A stretch of 64,000 nt of DNA from JBGSMX01 sp963790405 (GCA_963790405.1 CAWBOJ010000005.1:1-64000); one strand, 5' to 3'; counted from the stretch's first letter, positions 21,599 through 29,852 are shown. Notes: a model not told the origin generated them from the letters alone. A program made the numbers and translations.

Positions 21599-22662
21599 CG
21601 CGGAGGTCGACTCCCCGGCGCGACACAGCCGCGCGGAGGTCGACTCCTCGACGCAAGTCTCGTGGCGTGTCGTCGCGGACTCTCGGAGTTGCGATGGTTG
21701 TGCTTGCCGTGGTGGTGGGCGCACTGATCTTCTGGTGGATCTCGACTTCGCGTTCAGAACCTGAAGAAGGTGGCGTGGTCTTCCGTGGATTCAGCAAAGA
21801 CTCCACCGCCACCGTGGCGTTCGCAGGACAGTTCCCTGCCGAGGATGCGGATCCTCTTGTCCGGCCTCTCGCCATCGACGGAGACGGGGAGCGTTTGTAC
21901 GTCGCTGACGGCGATGCGGGCGTGGTGATCGCGTACTCGTACGACGGCGCGGCGACCGATACGATCACGATCGATCCGGCGGGTGGGGCTGCCGCTTTCT
22001 ACCCGGTCGATATTGCCGTTCTCTCTGACGGACGCATTGCCATCGTGGATGCATCAGCATCTCGGGTTATCGTGGTGGATCCTGAGTCCGCGGGCGAGGT
22101 TGCTTCCTTCACAACTGCCGATGAGGTCCCCTTGCAGCCCACCGCCATCGATGCGGCCGACGGGCTGGTTGCTATCGCCGATGCGACGACAGCGGCGATC
22201 CGGGTGTTTGAAGAAGACGGTTCGTTCGTTCGGGACATAGGGACTGAGATGGAGACACCGTTGACCTTCGTTGGAGGGTTGGCGCTCGATGACGGGCTCG
22301 TGTATGTCTCGGACTCAAATGCGGGACGCGTACTCGTCTTGGATATCGAGACCGGTGAGGTGGACACGATACTCGAGCAACGCTTCGAGTTGCCTCGCGG
22401 GCTGACCCCCATTCGTGCCGATGAACTGGCGATAGTCGAGGGCTTCGGCGGCCAGGTTGTCTTGTTCGGAGTGGAATCCCAAACGCAGACCGATGTGGTC
22501 GGCAACGAGCGCACCGAGTACTACGAGGAGGGCGGGGGCCTGACCACGCCAGAGGCGGTGTTCTGGGACTCCGACGGCGAGCGCCTCTACGTCGCAGATC
22601 CATCTGTCGGGCGTATCAAGGTCTACCTTGTCCGCGAGCCTGGGACTGGAGCGGCGGAGTGA
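21571..22662 (+). CDS. Second NHL/beta-propeller protein, membrane anchored
   Basis: A 363-residue protein. The ATG lies inside the end of the cytochrome gene, giving an Arg-rich cytosolic head (MSRTRRDTVARRSTPRRDT) encoded by a 33-bp tandem repeat, then a transmembrane helix at about residues 33-53 (VAMVVLAVVVGALIFWWI). Six propeller blades follow, e.g. LYVADGDAGVVIAYSYDG, IAIVDASASRVIVVDPES, VAIADATTAAIRVFEEDG, VYVSDSNAGRVLVLDIET and LYVADPSVGRIKVYLVRE. It resembles the NHL protein at 16428, so the three cytochromes are flanked by two propellers. The start could lie further downstream (no strong ribosome site seen). Confidence 0.7.
   Translation: MSRTRRDTVARRSTPRRDTAARRSTPRRKSRGVSSRTLGVAMVVLAVVVGALIFWWISTSRSEPEEGGVVFRGFSKDSTATVAFAGQFPAEDADPLVRPLAIDGDGERLYVADGDAGVVIAYSYDGAATDTITIDPAGGAAAFYPVDIAVLSDGRIAIVDASASRVIVVDPESAGEVASFTTADEVPLQPTAIDAADGLVAIADATTAAIRVFEEDGSFVRDIGTEMETPLTFVGGLALDDGLVYVSDSNAGRVLVLDIETGEVDTILEQRFELPRGLTPIRADELAIVEGFGGQVVLFGVESQTQTDVVGNERTEYYEEGGGLTTPEAVFWDSDGERLYVADPSVGRIKVYLVREPGTGAAE
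21583..21647 (+). repeat. 33-bp tandem repeat encoding RRDT(V/A)ARRSTP
   Basis: Two near-identical 32-base units (21583-21614 and 21616-21647, period 33) differ at only a few positions. In the NHL frame they encode RRDTVARRSTP and RRDTAARRSTP. The first unit straddles the stop codon of the cytochrome gene, so the repeat both ends one protein and starts the next. Copy number may vary between strains. Confidence 0.7.
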
Positions 22663-23142
22663 GGATCTCGGGGCCAGGTACGCTGGCACGCGGTGTCAGG
22701 CTGGCGTCGCTGATCGTAGGGCTGGCGCTTGTCGTTGTCGCTGCAGGGTGTAGGAGCAGTGACGACACCACCGCGTGTCGAGCAACTCGATCCCCCCGCA
22801 CGTGCCGTGCAAGACCTTCTGGATCTGCGGACCGAACGCTCTGCGGATGCGTCGGCGTATGCGGAGTACCTACTGGATCCGGATGTGGCGCGGGAACTGG
22901 CCGCAGCCGATGCCGAGGAAACCTCGTCTACAGCTTCGCCGACTCCCGCATGGGAAGAGCCGTACGTGGCCGACACCGAGTCCGATCGCGTCGAAGTTGT
23001 GGTCGTGTGGGTGCCCGATGGCGATCACCCGGACTGGCCGTTTGCCACTGTGTTCGTCATGGAAGACGATGCCGGATTGTGGAAGGCAGCCGACGCCGAG
23101 GCGTTGGCCGACGAAGAAGGGGTTCCCGCACCCGCAGACTAG
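22659..23142 (+). CDS. Putative lipoprotein of unknown function
   Basis: A 160-residue protein whose GTG overlaps the NHL stop by 4 bp. It has a lipoprotein signal: basic head, hydrophobic ASLIVGLALVVVAAGC with the lipobox VAAGC at about residue 31. One extra base near 22768 is corrected to give TPPRVEQLDPPARAVQDLL. The mature part is acidic, with a Ser/Thr/Pro linker (EETSSTASPTPAWEEP) and a C-terminal block (DRVEVVVVWVPDGDHPDWPF, VFVMEDDAGLWKA) resembling a small beta domain. I do not recognise the family. Co-transcription suggests an accessory role in the cytochrome complex. Confidence 0.6.
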
Positions 23143-23153
23143 TCCGTGTACGT

Positions 23154-23188
23154 TTCACAAACTGCGATACAATGCGTCTATTCGTGAA
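23154..23188. promoter_or_regulatory. Candidate operator/promoter before the Rex-like gene
   Basis: TTCAC at 23154-23158 and GTGAA at 23184-23188 form an inverted repeat whose centre falls on TACAAT (23168-23173), a plausible -10 element. The left arm lies in TTTCACAAA, which matches a Rex half-site. The spacing between arms is wider than in classical Rex operators, so binding by Rex or by the Rex paralogue is only a suggestion. Confidence 0.35.
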
Positions 23189-23254
23189 CGATGGACGAAT
23201 CCGAACGAACCACACTCGACACAGAGGGATACGAGAATCTCATGGACTCACAGT

Positions 23255-23893
23255 GTGCAGAGCGTTCCCGAGGCTTCGGTCTACCGTCTCGCGCTGTATC
23301 ACTGCTACCTGGGTGAACTCATTCGCACTGGTGAGTCCGGACGAGTGACGTCCAGGCACCTCGCCAAGGAACTCAGCGTCAAGGAGGAAACGATCCGTCG
23401 AGACATGTCTTTCATCGGCGGCGTTGGACGGCCTGGAGCAGGCTATGACATACACACTCTGTTCGCTGCTCTGGCCGAGTTTCTCGGCCTGTCGGATGAG
23501 TATCCGATCGTCAAGATCGGTTCCGTGCAGATGCTCTCGGCGCTCGAAGTCGTGTTTCCTGCCCATAGCTATGGCGTTCGCCCGGTTGGCTACTTCTCCG
23601 AGCTCCCCGACGATGTGGGCGCCGTGGTCAACGGTGTCGAGGTCAAGCACATCACGGACTTGCCTGTGGCCGTGCCGGGTCTGGGAGTCACGGTCGCTCT
23701 CGTTGCGTGCTCCCCGGGCTGGATACAGATGACGCTCGATCTGCTCGATGAGGCCGGAGTCACGGGCGTGCTGCTGCTCACTCCCGCGATCAAGCTCGAC
23801 ATCCCCGAGGGCATGACGATCAATCACGTGCGGATGCCCTGCGACATCAAGTCGCTGGCGTGCCGCTGCCAGCTACCCGTGGCGATAGACTAG
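23255..23893 (+). CDS. Rex-family DNA-binding protein with degenerate nucleotide-binding site
   Basis: A 212-residue protein with the same two-part build as Rex. The winged helix is clear (ASVYRLALYHCYLGELI, TSRHLAKELSVKEETIRRDM, GAGYDIHTLF). The second domain keeps the Rex-like order and ends DIPEGMTINHVRMPCDIKSL, but the GxGxxG loop is replaced by KIGSVQMLSALEV and the acidic residue that binds the NADH ribose is not evident. A C-terminal CRC cysteine pair (LACRCQLPVAID) is unusual. It probably regulates DNA without NADH, or senses something else. GTG 23255 is the chosen start; ATG 23242 is out of frame unless an indel lies between. It closes the cytochrome block. Confidence 0.7.
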   Translation: MQSVPEASVYRLALYHCYLGELIRTGESGRVTSRHLAKELSVKEETIRRDMSFIGGVGRPGAGYDIHTLFAALAEFLGLSDEYPIVKIGSVQMLSALEVVFPAHSYGVRPVGYFSELPDDVGAVVNGVEVKHITDLPVAVPGLGVTVALVACSPGWIQMTLDLLDEAGVTGVLLLTPAIKLDIPEGMTINHVRMPCDIKSLACRCQLPVAID

Positions 23894-23959
23894 CCCAGCC
23901 GAGAGGCGGGCGTTGGGATTAGCGACGGCAGGGCAGGAGAAGGGCGTCGATTCCCCGAA

Positions 23960-23968
23960 TGCTATACT
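23960..23968 (+). promoter_or_regulatory. Extended -10 promoter before the radical SAM gene
   Basis: TGC-TATACT is a good extended -10 (TGnTATAAT type) about 96 bases upstream of the ATG at 24064. No clear -35 lies 17 bases upstream, which is common for extended -10 promoters. It would start a transcript covering the radical SAM protein and UbiE. Confidence 0.45.
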
Positions 23969-24063
23969 TGCCGCCGCCTGTGCTTCACGGCGGCATGCCG
24001 GTGCCGTCCAAGCGGCGCTGCCGGGCATCGGGACGCACACTGCAAGGAAAGGCCTGGATTCGT

Positions 24064-25843
24064 ATGCCCAAAGCCGATCTCGTGCTGTTGCACGCTCCGA
24101 GCGTGTACGACTTCCGCGAGACATCCATCATGTTCGGCCCCGTGTCGGACATGGTTCCCTCCAGCCCGATCTTCGAGATGTATCCTCTCGGCTTCACGAC
24201 TATGGCCGAGTACATGGAACGTCACGGCCTGCGCGTGCGTATCGTCAATCTCGCAGTGCTCATGCTCAATCGCGCCGAACTTCGACGTCGAAGCCGCCAT
24301 CCGCGACATGGATCCGGTAGCGTTCGGCATCGACTTGCACTGGCTTCCGCACGCCCACGGTTCGGTAGAGATCGCGAAGATCTGCAAGAAGTACCATCCC
24401 GACACGCCGGTCATCTTCGGCGGGTTGTCGGCAAGCTACTTCCACGAGGAACTCGCGAGCTACGATTGCGTCGACTACGTCGTCCGTGGTGACTCGACCG
24501 AGGAGCCCATCACGCGCCTCATGTTCGCGCTCAAGGGCAAAGGGCGGATCGACGACATTCCCAACCTCACGTACACCACGCGTGACGGCAGTGTCGTGGT
24601 CAACCCGCTCGACTGGGTACCGGACGACATGAACGCCATCTCGCTGGACTACTCGTTCAACATGCGCTCGGTCATTCGCGAGCGAAACATGATGAACCAG
24701 GTGCCCTTCCGTGACTGGCTCAACTACCCGGTATGCGCGTCGCTCACATGCCGGGGATGCACCAAAGACTGCGTCACCTGCGGCGGATCGGCGTATGCGT
24801 TTCGGACGCACTTCGGTCGCAATCGAGTGGCGTTCCGTGATCCCGAGCTGCTGGTTCGCGACATCCAGCATATCCAGAAGTACATCCCGGGCCCGATCTT
24901 CGTGCTCAACGACTTTCTGCAGGCCGGACCCGACTACGTGGCCGAGTTCGTTCGCGGTCTGGGCCGCATCAAGCTGCGCAATCCCATCGGCTTCGAGTTC
25001 TTCAAGCCACCGGCCGAGGAGTTCTACGAGTACCTCGACGAGCACCTCGATGACTACTCGGTCGAGATCTCTGTCGAGAGTCACGACGATGAGGTGCGCG
25101 CCGCCTTCGGCAAGAAGCACTACACGATGCAGCAGGCCGAGGAGTCCATCGCGGCAGCGCTCAAGCACGGCTGCAAGCGCTTCGACTTGTACTTCATGAC
25201 AGGGATCCCGCAGCAGACACCGGAGTCGGTGCTCGAGACTGTGCCCTACATCGAGAGCCTCTACGAGAAGGTCGGCAACGACAAGCGGCTGCTGTGCTTC
25301 TCCTCGCCCATGGCACCGTTCCTCGACCCGGGTTCGCGCGTCTTCGACGACCCGGCGAAGTACGGCTACACACGGCTGGCCGACACGCTGGAGGATCATC
25401 GTCAGCTGCTCGTGCAGCCGTCGTGGAAGTACATCATGAACTACGAGAGCGACCTACTGACTCGCGATCAGATGGTCGATGTCACCTACGAGGTCGGTCT
25501 CGAACTCAACCGGCTCAAGGGCAGGATCGGGCACATCGAGCCCGAGGTTGCCGAGCGAACCGAGATGCGCATTCTCGAAGCACGCGCGGCCATGGAGCGC
25601 ATCGACGCGATCGTGCAAGGCGACCCGGCCGACCGGCAGCGCGATCTAGCGCTGCTCAAGGACTCGGTCGAATCTCTCTCGGAATCTACGGTGTGCGAGA
25701 AGACCGAACTGAACTGGCCCGCGTATGCTGCCCCTCGGCACGTATGGAACGTCATGCTGTTGTGGGTCGGGGAGAATCTCGCTAACCTGTTCAGGCTGCG
25801 GCGGACGGTGCCGCATTCGGTTCGCGAGACCCCGGAGGTCTAG
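24064..25843 (+). CDS. B12-binding radical SAM protein
   Basis: A 592-residue iron-sulfur enzyme. The N-terminal third is a cobalamin-binding-like Rossmann domain (PLGFTTMAEYMERHGLRV, AFGIDLHWLPHAHGSVEI, PVIFGGLSASYFHEEL). The radical SAM domain has CTKDCVTC (CxxxCxxC, three 4Fe-4S cysteines) preceded by ASLTCRGC, then VEISVESHDDEVR and YFMTGIPQQTPESVLETV, standard for the family. One extra base near 24282 is corrected. ATG 24064 is preferred to an in-frame ATG at 23959. The family includes methyltransferases and cyclases on lipids, quinones and peptides; immediate coupling to UbiE (the next ATG follows the stop directly) hints at quinone or lipid modification. Confidence 0.78.
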
Positions 25844-26587
25844 ATGGACGACTCTGCCGCTCCAGACGGCCAACAGCCGGCTCCGGGCGAGGCGACTACC
25901 GATCGCGTTCATGGCATCTTCTCGGGAATCGCCGACAGCTACGACACGTTCAACCTGCTCTCGAGTTTTGGGATCGATCGCATCTGGCGTCGTCGTGCTG
26001 TGCGACTGGCGCAGCTGAAATCCGGCGACCGAGTACTCGATTTGTGTGCCGGGACCGGAGATCTGTCGTTTGCCCTCGCACGCACCGGCACCCCGTCTCA
26101 GGTCGTCGGTACCGACTTCGTCGCCGAGATGCTGGAGGTCGCCGAGCGCAAAGCGGGCTCATACCACGGTGATGTTGCGCTGAGCTTCAGCCAGGCGGAC
26201 GCCCAGGATCTGCCGTTCGAGGATGCATCCTTCGATGTCGTCACTGTTGCTTTCGGGGTGCGCAACTTGCCCGATCGAGCTGCGAACTTCACCGAGGTTC
26301 GGCGCGTGCTGCGCCCCGGTGGTCGATACGTTGTCCTGGAGTTCTCGCGGCCGCCGTTCTTCCTGTTTCGCTGGCTCTACCATGTGTACCTACGCGTGGT
26401 GATTCCGACGCTCGGTTCTCTGCTCTCTAGCGGCGATCGGGCCTCATTCCAGTATCTGAACGACTCGATTCTGCGCTTCCCCGACCAGCCGTCGCTTGCG
26501 GCGGAGCTCAGAGTGGCCGGCTTCTCGGCAATCGACTGGACGAACCTGACCTTCGGGATAGTCGCGGTTCACGTAGCGACGGTGTAG
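25844..26587 (+). CDS. menG: Demethylmenaquinone methyltransferase
   Basis: A 247-residue class I SAM-dependent methyltransferase of the UbiE/MenG family that makes menaquinone by C-methylation of demethylmenaquinone. Motifs: HGIFSGIADSYDTFNLLSSF, VLDLCAGTGDLSFALA (SAM motif I), VVGTDFVAEMLEVA, DAQDLPFEDASFDVVTVAFG, GVRNLPDRAANFTEV and RRVLRPGGRYVVLEFS. The frame is intact and begins directly after the radical SAM stop. Supplying menaquinone fits the cytochromes and complex I of this window. A role in ubiquinone is unlikely in an actinobacterium. Confidence 0.88.
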   Translation: MDDSAAPDGQQPAPGEATTDRVHGIFSGIADSYDTFNLLSSFGIDRIWRRRAVRLAQLKSGDRVLDLCAGTGDLSFALARTGTPSQVVGTDFVAEMLEVAERKAGSYHGDVALSFSQADAQDLPFEDASFDVVTVAFGVRNLPDRAANFTEVRRVLRPGGRYVVLEFSRPPFFLFRWLYHVYLRVVIPTLGSLLSSGDRASFQYLNDSILRFPDQPSLAAELRVAGFSAIDWTNLTFGIVAVHVATV

Positions 26588-26593
26588 GTGGGG

Positions 26594-26771
26594 CGAAGGG
26601 CGTGTCGGTCCGGCGACTCGGCAGTCCTCGGGCGGGGCCCTCGATGGTTCGGCCGCGTTGCGTCCTCACCATCTTCCCGCGCTGCGGAACTCGCGGCGGA
26701 CCCGACACGCCCTTCGCCACGCCCGCCCTGCGGAACTCGCGGCGGACCGACACGCCCTTCGCCACGCCCGC
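26594..26771. repeat. Intergenic direct and inverted repeats
   Basis: Two direct copies of a 44-45 base unit lie at 26682-26726 and 26728-26771, sharing CTGCGGAACTCGCGGCGGAC followed by CGACACGCCCTTCGCCACGC. A third, inverted partial copy at 26594-26615 (CGAAGGGCGTGTCGGTCCGG) can pair with the segment at 26738-26759. The whole spacer between menG and the amidohydrolase is built from this material. It looks like a dispersed intergenic repeat family or a large RNA structure; no protein is encoded in any frame with support. Confidence 0.6.
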
Positions 26772-26825
26772 GCACGTCCGCTGCGGTAAGATGTGTGGAC
26801 GCTTACACCACTTCGGAGGCCAGAG

Positions 26826-28175
26826 ATGCTCCTGACAGCCAGATACGTCCTTCCTGTCGCGACGCCGCACATCGAGAACGGTGCCGTGCTGGTGCGCGAC
26901 GACCACATCGTCGAGATCGGCGAGATCGACATCTTGAAGGCCGCACATCCTGACGAGGAGATTCGCGACTTCGGGCTGGCTGCGCTCATGCCCGGTTTCG
27001 TGGATCTCCACACGCATCTGGAGTTCGCCACCATGCGTGGTCTGGTCGACGATTTGCCCTACGCGCAGTGGAAGATGCAGCTCATGGACAAAGAGCAACT
27101 TCTGTCCGCCGAGGACTGGCAAGACGCGGCGAGCTTCGGGGCGCTTGAGGCATTGCAGTCAGGCATCACGACCATCGCCGACATCACCGACACGGGCACA
27201 TCCGCGCGCGCGATGAGGGAATCGGGTTTGAGAGGTTTCGTCTATCGCGAGGTCTCCACTATGGAGAAGCGGGAGATCGGCGAGGTGACCGATCGTGCGA
27301 TGGACGACATTGTCGAATGGCGCGAGTCTGACCGGGCAGGTCGTTTGACAGCCGGCATAGCCGCGCATTCAGCGTACTCGTGTCATCCGGAGCTCTACAC
27401 CCGTGTTGCCGCGCTTGCGCTCGAGCACGGACTCCCCGTCGCGACGCATCTCGCCGGTTCGCGCGAGGAGTACGACTTCGTGAAGTACGGCAGTTCGCGT
27501 CTTGCCGTGGACTATCGCGACCGGTACGGAGACGACCATCTGGGCTGGCTGCCGACAGGCGTGTCGCCGGTTCAGTACGTGCTTCAGTGGGGATTGTTCG
27601 AGGTGCCCAACCTCTTGGCCGTTCACTGCACCCAAGTCGATGACTCGGACATAGACGTTCTGGCATCGCACGATGTCTCGGTGGCCTTCTGCCCTCGGTG
27701 CAACGCGAAGCTCGGGATGGGGGTGCTGCGCCTCCGTCAGATGCTCGGCAGCGGTATCCGTGTCGGTATCGGAACGGACTCGCCTGCATCGAACAACACA
27801 CTCGACATGTTCGACGAGATGCGCATCGGATTGCTCATCCAGCGCGCCGTCGACGCACACGAGCAGTTCCATGTCGCACGCAAGTTCGTGAAGCTGGGCA
27901 CCCTGGATGCCGCCCGAGCGCTGCAGATCGACGACAGCGTCGGATCGCTCGAGCCGGGCAAACAGGCGGACATCATCGCGGTGGATCTCTCCCACGGTCA
28001 TCAGGTGCCAACTCAGGACCCCTATAGCACGCTCGTACATACGGCCAACCAGGAAAACGTTCTGTTCACGATGGTCGGTGGACAGGTGCTCTACGACACT
28101 GACTCCTGGGCCACGCTCGATGCCGAGCGTCTTCTCGCACGGGCCGAGGAGATGCGCGACAAGTTGCGAGGCTAG
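26826..28175 (+). CDS. Amidohydrolase: aminodeoxyfutalosine or methylthioadenosine/adenosylhomocysteine deaminase family
   Basis: A 449-residue metal-dependent deaminase with an intact frame. Metal and substrate motifs are in order: GFVDLHTHLEF (HxH), VATHLAGSREEY, LLAVHCTQV, and GIGTDSPASNNTLDMFDEMR with the catalytic Asp. A C-terminal PGKQADIIAVDL completes the composite beta domain. ATG 26826 has GGAGG seven bases upstream. The family contains MqnX-like aminodeoxyfutalosine deaminases (menaquinone by the futalosine route) and MtaD-type purine deaminases; the neighbouring menG makes the former attractive but motifs alone do not decide. TAAGAT at 26786 is a possible -10. Confidence 0.75.
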   Translation: MLLTARYVLPVATPHIENGAVLVRDDHIVEIGEIDILKAAHPDEEIRDFGLAALMPGFVDLHTHLEFATMRGLVDDLPYAQWKMQLMDKEQLLSAEDWQDAASFGALEALQSGITTIADITDTGTSARAMRESGLRGFVYREVSTMEKREIGEVTDRAMDDIVEWRESDRAGRLTAGIAAHSAYSCHPELYTRVAALALEHGLPVATHLAGSREEYDFVKYGSSRLAVDYRDRYGDDHLGWLPTGVSPVQYVLQWGLFEVPNLLAVHCTQVDDSDIDVLASHDVSVAFCPRCNAKLGMGVLRLRQMLGSGIRVGIGTDSPASNNTLDMFDEMRIGLLIQRAVDAHEQFHVARKFVKLGTLDAARALQIDDSVGSLEPGKQADIIAVDLSHGHQVPTQDPYSTLVHTANQENVLFTMVGGQVLYDTDSWATLDAERLLARAEEMRDKLRG

Positions 28176-28176
28176 G

Positions 28177-28674
28177 GTGTACGAGCGAGGAACAGTCTGC
28201 AGAGTCGACAACGGCGCGGTTTCCGTGCGGATGGCCGACACCGCCGCGTGCGCGAACTGCGGGGCATGCTCGGAAGGTGATGGGGGTGCTCGCACTCTAG
28301 AGGGCGTTCTGGATCCTTTGGGAGCCGCTTTCGGCGACGTAGTCGAGGTTGACGTACCCGAGGTCGGCCGGAGGCGCGCACAAGGGTTGGTGTTCATCGT
28401 TCCCGTAGGGGCGGTGGTTCTCGGATACCTGGCGGGCTTCTTGCTTTCTGGGATGGTGGGCGTAGGGCCTGACACCGCAGGTGCCGTCGTCGGTCTTGGG
28501 GCTGGCGCAATAGCACTGTTTCTTCTGCGGTTCGTGGGCCGAGACGCAGCAGGTTCAAGCAGATATGAGCCGCGGGTCCATGCTATAATCTCCCGCGGTT
28601 CACAGCGTCGGTCGACGGATGTCCGCCTTCCGGCTGATGGCCCCCCGATAGAGGAGGAAACGACTCGTGAGTGA
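28177..28674 (+). CDS. RseC/MucC-like membrane redox protein
   Basis: A 165-residue protein of the SoxR-reducing/RseC family. The N-terminal cytosolic domain carries CANCGACSEGDG, the conserved cysteine cluster of the family, and two transmembrane helices follow (LVFIVPVGAVVLGYLAGFLL and AGAVVGLGAGAIALFLLRFV). RseC proteins act beside Rnf or sigma-E systems, moving electrons or modulating stress signalling. The GTG starts 1 bp after the amidohydrolase stop, so the two are coupled. The 3' end hosts the promoter of the next gene. Confidence 0.75.
   Translation: MYERGTVCRVDNGAVSVRMADTAACANCGACSEGDGGARTLEGVLDPLGAAFGDVVEVDVPEVGRRRAQGLVFIVPVGAVVLGYLAGFLLSGMVGVGPDTAGAVVGLGAGAIALFLLRFVGRDAAGSSRYEPRVHAIISRGSQRRSTDVRLPADGPPIEEETTRE
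28570..28598 (+). promoter_or_regulatory. Extended -10 promoter framed by a perfect inverted repeat
   Basis: CCGCGGG (28570-28576) and CCCGCGG (28592-28598) form a 7-bp inverted repeat that encloses TGC-TATAAT (28581-28589), a perfect extended -10 box. The site lies inside the 3' end of the RseC gene, about 78 bases before the GTG at 28667. A repressor binding the palindrome would block RNA polymerase directly, so this is a strong operator candidate for the next two genes. Confidence 0.5.
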
Positions 28675-29049
28675 CCAGGACTTCTTCTTCGACGAAGACG
28701 AGACAGCAGAGGATGCCGCTTCGGAGAAGCCCGCCCGCAAGCAGGCTGCCCCGAGACCACAGACGCGCTCAGCCGGGGCTGCCCCGGCTGTCCAGTCGGT
28801 AAGCGTCACTGTCGCGGCGCTCATAGGCGTCGTGGCACTGCTCGCAGGCATCATCGTCGGCATTCTCATCCCGAGGCGGCAGCACCGCTCCCGCGGCGAC
28901 CTCGAGCGGGACGCCTGCGGTCAGCGCACCGCAGCTCACTGAGGATCAGCTCAGCAGCGGTGAACTGCCGGCAGGGACACCCCGATCTTTCGACGATGGG
29001 TGGAGAGGCCGCTACCGCGACACCAGATACAACGGCTCCGGCCGAGTAG
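28667..29049 (+). CDS. Small membrane protein of unknown function
   Basis: A 126-residue protein after removing two extra bases (near 28873 and 28978). GAGGAGGA precedes the GTG, which overlaps the RseC stop by 8 bp. An acidic head (SDQDFFFDEDETAEDAASEK) and a Pro/Ala-rich basic stretch are followed by one transmembrane helix (TVAALIGVVALLAGIIVGIL) and a low-complexity extracytoplasmic tail ending GELPAGHPDLS then ATATPDTTAPAE. I recognise no enzyme motif. It is followed by a TPR membrane protein with its own AGGAGG site, and the pair may form one assembly module. Confidence 0.6.
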
Positions 29050-29130
29050 CCGAGCCGACCACACCGACCGCGGGGTCCGGACGAGCACGAGGTCCGGACC
29101 TGTCTGCGTATCCGACAGGAGGCATGACCC

Positions 29131-29785
29131 TTGGCAATCAACAAGAAACAAGCGTCCCCGGCGGTCAAGATCGGGATCATTTTGGTCGCGGTTCTTCTGG
29201 TGGCCGCGTTTGCTCTGCCCTTGATGAGTCCGAATCTGTTCGGCGGCGGCCAGACGACAGACGATGCCTGCTGGTGCGGGTGAGCTCGAATCGATCGCTG
29301 CGAACCATGCTGGAGCCGTGAGTGCGTTTCAGCAGCAGCTCGCGAGCGATCCGACCAGCTACACCGTTCTTGCGAACCTCGGCAACACCTACTCCGACTG
29401 GGCCACGCAGATTCTCCAGTACCAGCAGGGTTCCGGTGCAGCTGATCAGCCCGTATGGGTTGCGACGACCGTCTACTACGAGCGTGCGCTCGAAGTGCAG
29501 CCAGGGGACCCGGCGGTTATGACCGATCTCGCGATTGCGTACTTCTACTCGGGGCAGTGGAGCAAGGCTGTCGAGACCATAGAGTCCGCAATGGAGGTCG
29601 ACCCCGAATTCGCGCCTGCGTACTACAACGCGATGATCTTCTACGATTCGGTTGGAGACACGGTCTCCTCAACCTCGAACGCGGTTCGCTACCTGGAACT
29701 CGACCCGCAGGGTCAGAACGGTGGCGACCCCACCGTGGCGCAGCGGATAATCGATGAAGGCGCGGCCTCTACGACGACTCCGTAG
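29131..29785 (+). CDS. Membrane-anchored TPR protein
   Basis: A 217-residue protein starting at TTG 29131, with AGGAGG eight bases upstream. The start is AINKKQASPAVKIGIILVAV, running into a signal anchor (IGIILVAVLLVAAFALPLM). One extra G near 29270 is corrected to give TTDDPAGAGELES. TPR-like units follow: VSAFQQQLASDPTSYTVLAN, VYYERALEVQPGDPAVMTDL, AYFYSGQWSKAVETIESAME and DPEFAPAYYNAMIFYDS. It is probably an assembly or scaffold protein on the outer face of the membrane. A strong hairpin ends the transcript. Confidence 0.7.
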
Positions 29786-29824
29786 ACGCGCGGGTAGCGT
29801 TAGACAAGTAGCTGACTTTCGAAG

Positions 29825-29852
29825 CGACGCCCGGGTGGTTGCCCGGGCGTCG
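29825..29852 (+). terminator. GC-rich hairpin after the TPR gene
   Basis: CGACGCCCGGG and CCCGGGCGTCG form a perfect 11-bp stem with a 6-base loop, 40 bases after the TPR stop and before the convergent STAS gene. The T tract is poor (TCGTGTCTG), so it is either a non-canonical bidirectional terminator or an mRNA end stabiliser. Confidence 0.5.

Noticed and set aside
24266..25399. Long minus-strand open frame across the radical SAM gene
   Set aside because: It is a shadow of the well-supported plus-strand enzyme; no family signature appears in it.
26594..26771. CRISPR array
   Set aside because: Only two direct copies exist, they abut with no unique spacers, and no cas gene is present.
27369..28760. 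Long minus-strand open frame across the amidohydrolase and RseC genes
   Set aside because: High-GC antisense shadow; it has no start signal or recognisable motif.
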